Assembly (NCBI GenBank): GCA_036244855.1
Contig: BQKZ01000327.1
Location: 130,274-194,273 of the forward strand
DNA: 64,000 bases
Source: Temnopleurus reevesii
Taxonomy: Eukaryota; Echinodermata; Echinoidea; Temnopleuroida; Temnopleuridae
Direction: 5' to 3'
Part shown: positions 51,809-62,507 of the stretch, in pieces
Numbering within the stretch: position 1 is the first letter of the stretch
Layout of the letters: the number at the start of each line of letters is the position of its first letter
Made by a program: the position numbers and the translations under genes
The notes under the pieces: model-generated
Database searches by the model: none
Seen by the model: the letters and a program-made list of their open reading frames with translations, nothing else
Told to the model about the DNA's origin: nothing

Positions 51809-54287
51809 TAGTGTCAGAACCATCCTTACACGTGGATAATATCATCCTCAAAAGCAAGGGAAATCATGACAGCTAATGATACACCCAAGTACCCATCATC
51901 CCTAACAACTATCTACCTTTTACCACTACCTATCATGACAATGGCATTGTGAAAAATACAAACTTCTCTTCTAAGACTGAAGACATACATCCCTTTCTAT
52001 GTAACCCTTGCCATATTTTTTTTACTTTAAATTGTTATGAATGCGACAAAATATTCCAAATCCAAATGTCATATTACAGTTATAAACTCTTTATAAGGGA
52101 AATGCCTCGAAATTTTGATTGACATACTTAATAACCAGGCCGGAAATCTTCCTTTTTCTTCAAATCTCAAATTTACATTTCATTCACCCATCATCGAAAC
52201 CAAGAATCCCAATAAAGCCATCTTGTGTTCTTGAGAGAATCTTAAATAACATAGTCATTAATTTTGATGTGATTTCAGGCAGCATTGTTCCTAGGGGATA
52301 CGACGCTGTCAGATCTAATAAGCTTTCATCATCTATTCTTGCTCTTGGCATAAGTTAATACACATAGACGTGATAATCCCAAGCAAGACAAAGAACTATG
52401 GTATCTGAAGGGAATTAATTGTCACCTTCAAAACTCGTTAGAATTCTCATAAAACAGAAATTCATTAACCAAATTGATAATTATTTCTCCCAACAATTAA
52501 CCTTGTGTTGGGTTGATCGAGGTGAATAAAGAGAAGGCCATGCAGAAAAAGATGATTTGATTGTAATTTTTGCTGCAGTGAAATTTTGTCCCCGTCACGA
52601 AGGAGATTGTTGCTTGCTTTCATTATAGACATACCATGTCTATGCTTTCATTAATAAATGGGTTTAAATATACATCAGTTAGCAACCTTGAGGGCAATGT
52701 CAATAATATATATTAAAATACACGAGCTTCGACAAAGAGGTGGACATCATGACATCTCTCTATAAAGATTCAGACTGGAATTTATGGGAATCATGTTTGT
52801 TGAAGACGAAGACGAGCAATATTAGGTGACAATACACACACCGGCTAAAAAGAAAAGCTCTCCATGCATGCAAATAGACTGAAAAGAGAAGGCAATGTGT
52901 GATGGACCGAAAAAAGCAAGATGCTATTAAATGCTTGTTACTTTGGCATTTTTAGCTCCATTCGGTTTATATACTGAGGCCTAGGAAGGGGAAAACCATG
53001 CCAATATGGGAGCATAGAAAAGCAAATAAAATATTCAACCGACCACACAAACCGCCCATCAAACGGACACTTTTCACAGTGCTCATTAACATATAGGCCT
53101 ATAGCTATATATGAAAATTAAATGTTTCATACATGAATATAAGTCAAGCAATTTTACAGATTGAAACATATGGAAATAACCTTTTTTTTTAATACTATTG
53201 AATATGAAATTGCACTCAATATTTGAAGAAAACAATATTGTTTTGTCAAATTTCTAACAGAAAAATATGTTCACCTTTTGTTCACTTTTTTTGTTAACAT
53301 CCATGGATTTGTTTTGGGGGTATTGATTTTGAATTCAACTTTATTCAAAATACTCTTCATCTTGCATTTATGATCATCTCAAATATTATTTAGTGTCACT
53401 CTCTATTCTAGATATTTCTTTTTCCTGTCCTTCCAAATGGCAAGTAACACCTTGAGTCACTTGCCCTGACTGGTGTCTTGTGACTGTTTATTCCCTTTTC
53501 GTCTTTTCCCTGTTTTCTTTTCCTCTTATTTACATTTACAACACAGTTATGAATCTAATCGAATCTACGATGGTCGAACAGCAGAATAATCTTCTTCTCG
53601 CTCGGATAATTACATGCGAATAAATCGATTGGAGATTGGCCAGAGCTGTGGTCTATACATGAATAAGCTTACCTTGGCTGACAGGTCAATATGTAAATAT
53701 ACACTCTTGCAATCATCAAGCTCCAACCTTGGCTGCTTCGTTGACATGATCGTAACGAGTAAAGAAGCGTACTCGATGTGTTTAAACAATTATTTCCTCA
53801 CGGATTGCCCTCAAAACAAGCGCCATTCAAGTACGAGATACTGTGATACACATTAACTAAATTACTGCATGTTTGACTGCACGACAAGGAATACAATAAT
53901 GTCTTAAATAATCAAGGTGGTTTTAGTGTGTAAAGTAATTACATTTTCCTAAAGTATGGGTTCGTATCTGATCAGAATAGGGGGCGAGGCTGTTCCATGA
54001 AGCCATAATTGGGGTTTGAGTGAAGTGCAATTCTTAAAGTTTATAATGAACATTTTTATAGTATAATGTATACGGAATGGTACGCCGGATAATCCGCCAA
54101 TAATAGTGAATGATTGTATGTTGCGTCAGACACATTGAAATTGCGACAAATGTGAATGTTCATACGCATCCAGTATCGTCAGTCAAATTACAAATGAACA
54201 TTCTCAGTTATATTCTCCGCACCTCAATATATACATATTGAGATTATTGTAATTAACGAATAATAATCCTGGCCTGTCGCCATAACA

Positions 54288-54293
54288 ACTCAC
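54288..54293 (-). other. 5' splice donor of the 51.6-kb intron
   Basis: On the minus strand the exon reads GCCAGAG and the intron starts GTGAGT, a match to the metazoan consensus AG|GTRAGT. It leaves one base of codon 254 (phase 1), which fits the two bases at the start of the next exon. Confidence 0.93.
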
Positions 54294-55053
54294 CTCTGGC
54301 AAACGGTGTAACTGTCCGCTGAAGTAAATCCCCATAATCCAGAGTTTTAAGATTCTCATTGAAATCTTGATTGGTAACATTCAAATTAAATTCTCGGCTC
54401 AGAACCCCAAAGATAGATCCAGCCATAAACATCGTATCACGGACGAAATTGTTGCCATCATGGTACAAAAACACGGCTCTTGTCCATTCGTGTTTTTGGA
54501 AAATCTGTCCCACGAAGTCGCCCATTTTACTGTGAGGGGGCATCATGTTTGTCAGGGTTTTGTCAAAAGGGGGCAGACTGTATCCAATGGCCTGGGCACC
54601 TGCAGTAATTTGTGGGACGTTCCAGTGGGCCGAGAAGCGCCCCACGGGACTGACCGGGTATTCACACACGGGGCCGAAGAACGCCATAACTCGATATTCG
54701 ATGAAAATATCAGCTGATACAAGCTGAGCAGTGTTGATGGAGCACATAGTGTCGTTGATGTAAAATGTGATATTGTGGTTGGGCAGGAGAGACATCTTTT
54801 TAACTTTCTCAGCAGCAAGTCTCATAGCTGGGACAACCATTTGCAGGTGATATGGATAAAGATGTCCTTCTGGTAACCATGGGTAGTCACTACCTTTCAC
54901 ACTTATCATAGGATAGCGGGGTAACATGACAGACAAGTTAATATCACCTGGTGGTAGCTCCTTACAACGCGTGAAGCAGACCGAATGGAGCATGAATAGA
55001 AGACCACTTCGAAGAAATATTCTCCATAACTGTATGACGTGGATTCCTGCCAT
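54294..55053 (-). CDS. Natriuretic peptide receptor / membrane guanylate cyclase-like, first coding exon
   Basis: First coding exon of a cell-surface receptor, residues 1-253 plus the first base of codon 254. The start is the ATG at 55053-55051 (A at -3, G at +4); an in-frame TAA lies upstream. Residues 1-30 look like a signal peptide: Arg11 and Arg15, then a hydrophobic run near 16-27. Residues from about 40 form the start of an ANF_receptor-type (periplasmic-binding-fold) extracellular domain. Family marks are Cys104 and Cys130, the latter in a Gly-Pro-x-Cys motif (127-130) as in the first disulfide loop of NPRs, followed by PVGRFSAHW (136-144) and TAGAQAIG (150-157). N-glycosylation sequons are at Asn39, 94, 100 and 225. 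The exon ends AGAG|GTGAGT, phase 1. Known family members bind peptide hormones, or egg peptides in sea urchin sperm, and most make cGMP. The cyclase part is outside the window, so an NPR-C-like receptor without cyclase cannot be excluded. The family call is secure; the subtype is open. Confidence 0.93.
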
Positions 55054-55560
55054 TTTCACTGAATGAAGATGCTTATTATCTGAATATTAGGAGGGAAGAC
55101 AAACTACAGGTCTCGTACAAATTTCACTGTCCTTCAAGTCCAGTCTGACCACCTACTACCTATGTTCACTTATATTGACATAAGCATAGAGGTAGCGTAA
55201 ACAAAGTTAAATAGCACTCAGCAGATACCAAGCCGGTGTTCCGACCCACCGGACATCCTTCACTCTCAACCTTCGGTAAACCGGCGGATTGTCGAATGCG
55301 AGGTACCTCTAACTCAAAATGACATGTACATGCGACTCAGCCAGTGTAATCCATGACAAAATAGTGAATATGAATTGAGCGAACGATGAAAATTTATCAC
55401 AGGTGAGTTAATACCATGGCACAAGTCAGCTATATACTCGACGGAATATTCAGGTGACTAAATACACAGCGAGTAAACGCAGTTGGCACGAGCGAGAGAT
55501 GGGGAGAGAGAGAATACGGACTGGTACGTGCGAGTGAGCGATATATGCTGGAGTGTAGGC
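55054..55560 (-). promoter_or_regulatory. 5' leader and probable promoter region of the receptor gene
   Basis: DNA immediately upstream of the start ATG. It contains several upstream ATGs, so either the leader is short or upstream exons are spliced on. A plausible acceptor (T/C-rich tract ending CTAATATTCAG) lies at 55080-55081, 27 bp before the ATG. TATA-like strings occur near 55430 and 55550 on the minus strand, but neither can be chosen as the promoter by eye. Confidence 0.3.
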
Positions 55561-58500
55561 GAGCTACTGTAGACGAGCGGGGTGGGTGCGGATGGGGCAG
55601 AGAAGAATGAATGAATACCCATACCAGACACGCAATAATAACTTCATTTGAAAGGGTGCACTCAACTGAGAACTTTCAATTGCATCTTCGGTTCTTCGTC
55701 TTGAGTTACGTCTTGACCCCAAACTTGTTACGACTTCGCATGAACGTTTTACATGCCAGAGTCTCTCAACAACACCTGTTGTGAGATTCGTTTTAACCGC
55801 CTATTGTAAGCAACCTGTTGCCTCGCGCAAACGCACAGAGCATGGCGTAAAGTAGGTATCATCCTGACCGCGAAAAAGATCTTGTCAATTTTCATATATT
55901 ATGATGTCTGGTTGGTGATAGATTTCAAATCGATAATGATCCACTCCAATCTCGTTCCCCTCCCATGATTTTTAACGAAAGCCCGTTTCCATGGATGGGA
56001 ATGCATAGAGCACATTCAATTAATTTAGGGGATAGCCCGCATGACTTTAGGAATTTCAATCCCTTGCCGAAGTATGACCCATATTTTAAAGAGGTCAATA
56101 GATTAAAACCAGTTGAAAGATTACTGTTCTCTAATTATTCTAATTGATGGAAATAAACAAGAAATATCATCCTGCGGCTCTGAACTTGCCAATGGGTCCC
56201 TTCTTTTAAAACCGTCAGGTAAAATTCCAACTTTCCATCCGTAATCGGATCAGTGCTGAATGAAGGAAGCAAACCATTCACATCTTTCTAACTAGGGTAA
56301 TATGTATAGATTTATGATGTGCTTTAATAGGCAATGACATGATCATATACATTCGAGGAAAAAGAGCAGGATAGCTGGGGAACGGTGGTTCCTGGTGGTT
56401 TTCGCTGAATCGGCGCTTTATTTCATCAATAACCTTCTTCTGTATTGCTTTCCAGACATAAAAATATTTCAAAGAAAGGTAGTGAAATGTAATTGGCATG
56501 ACTGCAGTCGAGCGGAATGACGGCTTTTTGGATATTATTCAGATTATATACTTCGATGTTTTTGGTAAATTCACAACGTGTATGTTTTGACCGATTGTTG
56601 CCGTTGCTATGTCTTTTAAGAAAAGCATTTTATGTTATTTCACTATCATTCTCTAAATTCATCTAAAAGCGATTCTGCCTTGGTATTTGATTTCCGTAAA
56701 AAGTCTCTGTATACAAATAAAGTGTGTTTTTAAATAAACCCAAAATCCTTAAAACACCTACTTCCATTATCCCTGAATAGAAAAAGAAGATTTGTAACGG
56801 TTTATTAAACTGTATCTGATAATACGTACAACCTTGGACAGTCATTAGTGCTTTAGTGTATAAAACAGGTAGCGATTGAGTCTTATTTACCCAAGTGAGA
56901 ATCTGCCTAATGGTCTGTGTAAAAGTGCTTCTTATCTTAAAATCCCTCTCTTTACACAAAATTAAGCATTCGAATCTCCTTTATCATACTCAGTACTGAT
57001 TGGTATCTGTATCAACTCACAAATTAGATGTAATTTCATCTTTCCCACTAAGCATGATAAGCAGATGGACGTTTCTGTGTAATCACGTCTTAAATCTGTA
57101 TGTAAGTTTACTTAGGCAGAATGGAAAACGCGAGACCCGGTTTACAAAAATTAATAAGTAACGGTTCGATATAATCATTACATCTCCCTCTGCAAGTGAT
57201 TGACACTTTAATACATGGAATTCCCCGATCAGACATATCTATACGATCAGGTTATCAATAATTCGTTTACTCAGCCTACCACCGGTTGATGATTCTTTAA
57301 TCCAAGGTAATGTAAAAGTGAAGCTGAGGGTTGAAAAGTCTAATGCAATTCTATTGCGCAGTGATGGGAGATGGAATCTGGGTGGCTCGACAAACCAATT
57401 TCTGATGCTAATGTCATATTGAATTTCAAAAGGTGCATACATGATGCAATTCTAATATGACCCCGGCAGAAATATATTCATTTTCACGGCCGGTCTGACC
57501 CACACAATGAAATGGTATATGTTAGGTCGTGTGCTGTTGACGCCCCGCAGGTTATATGGGCCGCTGCTGACCGGAGGGCATAGATAGGAACTCATTTACT
57601 CAGTATTAAACTTCATCGATTCTTCCCTCGTTCGTATTAAAGTTTTGCCATTTTAGAGAATATGGTTTCCACAGAGCGTAAAGTGCAAACTGTGTGAGGC
57701 AAACATAAATTGCGAAAATGATGATAGCAGGGGGAATATATAGGATTCATGCAGGAATAGAAGGAAGAAAATAATCTAATCAAGGATTGAAATGAATGAT
57801 AATTTAGGGTCTGTCCTCATGAATCGTGCTCAATTGAAAATGACAATAATTTTGATTACACGTCATTAAATGACGAAATTACAGCCTGGAAGCACATTGT
57901 GATTAATGGGTCGTTTATAATATTAAATTTATCACTCATCAATGTAAAAATACAAACTTTCTTTGTCCGTTTGCTCCTTTAAGTGACATTGGTCATATTT
58001 ATGAATATTAAGGCTCCCAAACATAATTCAATATCTAAATAAAAACGACAAGAATGTATTGCATAATTTTGTTACCGCCATTTACGTTTGTACATTTTTT
58101 TCTTCATATCCTTAACCCCTTCAACTCAATTTCTTTGCAGTTCGAAAGCTGACGGTCTATTCAATTTGCAATAAAAAAAAATATGCAAGATACAAAACAT
58201 TATAATGAAGAAATTCTGCAGAGATTCTGAATACAGGGTCTTTTGCTTCCTGTAGTGTCTCGCTTGATCGCACACAATGTATAGATGGCATTAGAAATCA
58301 CTAGGGTGTCCTTGCTAAACCAACTTTTATAGGATTTTGACAAATAACAACGAATTTGGGAATATAGTTTCTGTAGATGACTTATATAATATTCCAACAC
58401 AAATCTGCAATATAGGATTAGAAAGAAAGTTATTTTCTTTCTCTCTGAAATCGGGAAGCGGGAACTTGCGTAAACCAATTCCAAAACATCCTGAGTACAG

Positions 58501-59578
58501 CAATAGGGCAAAGGTCAATGTACTTTTTTGGTACGCCTCCTATCTTTCCACTGTATATATAGCTCATAGATAACTGTTTTCTATTCTTCTTGTTTTTTTT
58601 TAATTTCAAATTCCCAAACATATTCTGAAAAGATATTTATTTCAATTTGTTCCGCCTTCGATGACTGGAATCAAACAGTAAATCCATGCATAGTCATGCA
58701 AAACATAGAGCTTATACTAATTCACAAATCCAAATCTTACCTGATAGTAGTGAACAGCCATAGGAGTACATCAATTTGGGTGACATGAAATGGAAAAAAG
58801 AAAGAAAACACAGTATTAATAATCCATAACGATAACAACGGGAAGTTACAAAAGTAGACTTTCAAAAGGTTACATTCATCAAGTTCATCGCGTTTTCGTG
58901 TGTTAATAGAAATATTGATGTAATTTTTCTCTTTTATTGAAATTTGTAATGTATTTTAATGAATAAAGTAAATATGATCATATTCCTTATCTGTAACCCA
59001 TCAAGGTTAGCTTTTATTATGAGTACCTTTGAAATTGTACTTGTTTTGACCTGCCTTTGTATTAGTACATTGATACTATACTATTTCATGATGTCAATGA
59101 TGTATTACGTGCCAGAGCAGTCACGTGGCATGGTTTTGAGTTAACAATCATTAACTTACTTAATTTAATAGAATTTGGACGTAGATGCGTTTTCATTAAA
59201 ATATTGTATTACATTCAGCTATATGGCCAATTTGCAGAAAGGGGTTCGTTTGTTCTCCATCAGCAGTTCAATAGGAAACCTCCTTTTGAAAGGTATTAAT
59301 TCTCCAAGAACCATCGACTATGTATTGATGGGCAGGCGAATGTCCGAGGGCCTCGTTAAAATGTGGGCCTGGTGAGAGGAAATTGCCCACACGTCGCATA
59401 ACTAGATAACGAGAATTTGATGGTGAGGACTTCTCGGCGACTTCTCAGTATGGTGGACGAGTTTGTCATTTGGGTACAGTATTGCAGACCTTATTGCAGA
59501 GCTGTCTTATTAGCACAATGTCTATAGACTGAGTTATTTGAATTCTGGGTATCAGTATGGATGGTGTGACCACCTGAT
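55561..59578. other. Upstream flank, no feature recognised
   Basis: AT-rich sequence with short frames only. The longest (about 100 residues) lack recognisable motifs. No RNA gene was seen. Confidence 0.6.
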
Positions 59579-59730
59579 CAGGGCCCCGTAACACAAAGGT
59601 TTGCGATTAATCGCTATTTCATTTTGCGATCAATTGCAACTTTAGTACATGATTTGCCATAGACTTGCGATTGATATCAATCGCTATCAGATTAGCAATG
59701 AATTGCAAACCTTTGTGTTACGGGACCCAG
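59579..59730. mobile_element. hAT-type MITE (CAGGGCCCCGTAACAC ends)
   Basis: Inverted ends of about 38 bp with five mismatches: CAGGGCCCCGTAACACAAAG on the left and CTTTGTGTTACGGGACCCAG on the right. The interior is stacked with palindromes: GCGATTAATCGC, and GCGATTGATATCAATCGC at 59667-59684. Ends starting CAGGG are typical of hAT families. No clean 8-bp target duplication was found. Confidence 0.82.
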
Positions 59731-59909
59731 AATCTAACTTGATGATTTCGATTAATCTAGAGAACTAGAATTCAGCGTGTTTGATTTGCAAAAACGTGTA
59801 TTTTGTCTGTCATGTCTGTGGGAAATATAAATAGTATCGACCGAACTCATTGCACTTCGTGCAATGCGAGCCGCAGCTTTCGTGTTTCAGTCACGTCCCT
59901 ATCACTCCC

Positions 59910-60410
59910 CGATACACACACATGCATCCAACACGCATACATATATACATACACACACACACACACACAAACCCACACCCACACCCATACAAATATACAA
60001 CATTCCCACTCGCATCCTTTTCAACACCGTTCAACACTCCCCTATACCCACACCACACAATACCCACACGCACCGTTTTTAGTATCATTCAAAATTCCTC
60101 AACACACAAACACATATACGAGCACCATGCACACACGCACCTTCTTCAGCACTATTCAGTACTCTCTGTACATAATCATAAACATACATTACACACGCAC
60201 AACAATCCCTCAAAAACCATTCGGATCGCTCTATACAAATACACACATGCATGCCATATACATACGTACATCACTCCCACACATACCCTCTAAAGCATCG
60301 TTCAGACCTCTCTTATAAACACGCACTCACACGCACACCATTCCCACACGCACCATAACCAGGATCGTTCAGCACTCTCCTTTATACACGCATATACGCA
60401 TACGGTTCCC
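59910..60410. repeat. CA-rich decayed minisatellite, period near 66 bp
   Basis: A pure CA run (about 59950-59969) opens a 500-bp C/A-rich block. An anchor of the form [AG]TTCAGNACTCT recurs at about 60029, 60087, 60154, 60219, 60300 and 60367, spaced 58, 67, 65, 81 and 67 bp. CACACGCACC-type sequence lies between anchors. His/Thr-rich translations in three frames are products of the repeat. Confidence 0.75.
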
Positions 60411-61828
60411 ACGAACCCACCCCTTATTAAGTTATTAGTGTGTTCGAATTTTGTGGAGGGATGCTTATCGACTGATTGAAAAATGAGTGCGTAGCTCATG
60501 TGCGCAGTAAATGACAAATGCGCAAGTGAAGAGAAGTACATTACAATACGTCATCACACGTGACCAGTAGTTACCAATGTGCATGAAAAAAATCACTGTT
60601 AAATTATATTATGTAAATATTCATACTTTTCTTATTTAGTATCACATTTGCTTCAAATCATTTATGATCTGTTCGTCAGATTTTTCTGGCCCATACCCAG
60701 CCTTTTAAAAAGCAGTAGAAACTAGAAATTCGTCTTCGAAACCAAATTGATTTTTTTTTCTAATTTTACGACAATATGGAGCTACAATATAATTATAATA
60801 ATTATTCATATTCATATTTCACGACACTTTATTGCAACAACATTTTATTGAGGGAAGGATAATAAAGTTTCCTTTTGGGGCCTTTATCGAGCTTTCACAT
60901 CGGCTACGGAGATGGCAGCTAAGGTCGCGGACAGTAATCTGACACTTAAGTCGAATTGCGCATGCGCGCTTACTACAAGCGCTCATTTGAAATTAACACA
61001 ATGTTGTGGTGTGCGCCAAAAGTCCAAAGTTACACGGGACATACATCTGCTCATTTTTTTCGGATGATATAAAGGTCGGTCCCGGATAAGCTGAGAGCTT
61101 CACCCCGTACAAGTTTCATTTCTTTACCAAGTCTTCAACACTAGGTGAACTAAATGCCATTTTAATGCGTGGAATAAAAAATACATTATTTTTGTTTTTC
61201 AATTATACGCTTGCAAGATTATGACACTTTGCCTCAACCTTAAGTGATAGCACAAGAATGGACATTCAGTGCTAAAAAGTAATACAATACTAAATTTTAG
61301 TACAAAGCATACAGCTAAAATATTGAATCATATGTGAGATAAATAAAGTATCAACAACAGACAGTATATCGAATACTTATAAGTCATGCAATTACTCATT
61401 GTTTAGTGTGATAGAGACGGATTCGTACTCCTTACTGGTAGACCGAATAAAGTATTGAAGTGATATCAAACAGAAAAAGTGAGGAAAAGAAGGAATGTTA
61501 TACATCATTCATGTCATCTATACACCTCTCAGTTCGGATTATGCAAATACAAACGCGATCAAGCCACAACCCTCTTGTATCGTCAGGAAATGCAAGCTGA
61601 AGGCGATACTTTTAATCACACTAATTCATCATTTGACTCCTATTACCATATAGAATCGATACCGTCCCATCTAGTTTGATCGGAGTGGCATTTGCAGTTG
61701 CCATCGGGAAATGTATAACAGGAGAAAGTCGAAGCGTCGCGTCGTCAAGTCATATTAAAGCGGAACGTAAATAGCCAACCTACGCCCAGCTTTAAAGTTA
61801 AATTAATTCATTTAAGAAATATCTGTAT
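60411..61828. other. Upstream flank, no feature recognised
   Basis: AT-rich sequence without a supported gene. A slightly GC-richer patch lies at 60890-61080 and includes GCGCATGCGCGC. Confidence 0.55.
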
Positions 61829-61890
61829 ACGATTGTCTAACGTTAAATTCGTTCCGTTTGCGTTTCGACGTACGCTTGGTGTTAGCCAAG
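61829..61890. repeat. Short dispersed repeat, copy 2, with adjoining hairpin
   Basis: The 23-bp block matches 6701-6723 with one change. It is followed by a hairpin with arms GTACGCTTGG and CCAAGCGTAT around TGTTAG. Confidence 0.5.
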
Positions 61891-62166
61891 CGTATGTCCT
61901 ACGTGTCTTTACTTGTATTGATCGTAATTTATTTTGAATCAGATCAGATATTTACCATATCATTATTAATGTATAACTGCAGTGAATTTAGATAGACGAA
62001 GTAAAGAGGGAGGTGGTGGGTTTTTTAAATATTTAATTACTTCACGAGCTGCAGCAATATTATCAACATGTCTTTTTGGATAAATACTAGACATATATGT
62101 ACCGTTTGTCTGAGCAGAATCGACTCAGAAATTGTAACTTACTGCCAAAAAGGTGACGATAATGCA

Positions 62167-62336
62167 GTCACTCTTGCAGGCACACCGTCACACAATATAC
62201 AAAATCGATGGGAATCCATAATTACGCACATTGCACGAATGAACGAGTCCAAGTACCACATTCTTTTTCTTGGATGTGATCGGTGGTTGCCATGGTTGCT
62301 ATTTGTTCGTAACATATCTACTAAAGATATCTGAAT
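62167..62336. repeat. 170-bp tandem copy 1 (probable haplotype overlap)
   Basis: It matches 62338-62507 over the full 170 bp with four substitutions. The copies are separated by a single N at 62337. Confidence 0.92.
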
Positions 62337-62337
62337 N

Positions 62338-62507
62338 GTCACTCTTGCAGGCACACCGTCACACAATATACAAAATCGATGGGAATCCATAATTACGCAC
62401 ATTGCGCGAATGAACGAGTCCAAGTACCACATTCTTTTTCTTGGAAGTGATCGGTGGTTGCCATGGTTGCAATTTGATCGTAACATATCTACTAAAGATA
62501 TCTGAAT
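62338..62507. repeat. 170-bp tandem copy 2 (probable haplotype overlap)
   Basis: Second copy of 62167-62336. A 128-residue minus-strand frame that reads through both copies and the N is an artefact of the duplication. Confidence 0.92.

Larger units (their letters stand above)
2661..54293 (-). other. Giant intron (51,633 bp) of the receptor gene
   Basis: The two exons join in phase and in the right order for the ligand domain, so no exon is needed between them and this whole stretch is intron. No long reading frame, recognisable protein domain or RNA gene was found inside. Apart from the repeats listed separately, these stretches hold nothing I can name: 5,300-7,680; 9,060-10,790; 10,860-14,380; 14,600-16,970; 17,670-22,180; 22,430-23,090; 26,090-31,560; 31,720-33,690; 33,720-35,140; 35,810-37,710; 37,970-40,900; 42,970-48,280; 48,780-51,630; and 51,810-54,290. 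They are AT-rich unique-looking DNA with scattered short ORFs of no recognisable content. An alternative first exon or enhancer could be hidden here but cannot be seen by eye. Confidence 0.88.

Noticed and set aside
54367..54727. Plus-strand frames opposite the first coding exon (116 and 60 residues)
   Set aside because: They are antisense shadows of the receptor exon.
55054..55059. GTG at 55059 as the receptor start
   Set aside because: A GTG start is not expected here; the ATG two codons later has a good initiation context.
59803..60318. Overlapping His/Thr-rich frames of up to 171 residues
   Set aside because: Three frames are open at once over CA-rich repeat DNA, which marks low complexity and not coding sequence.
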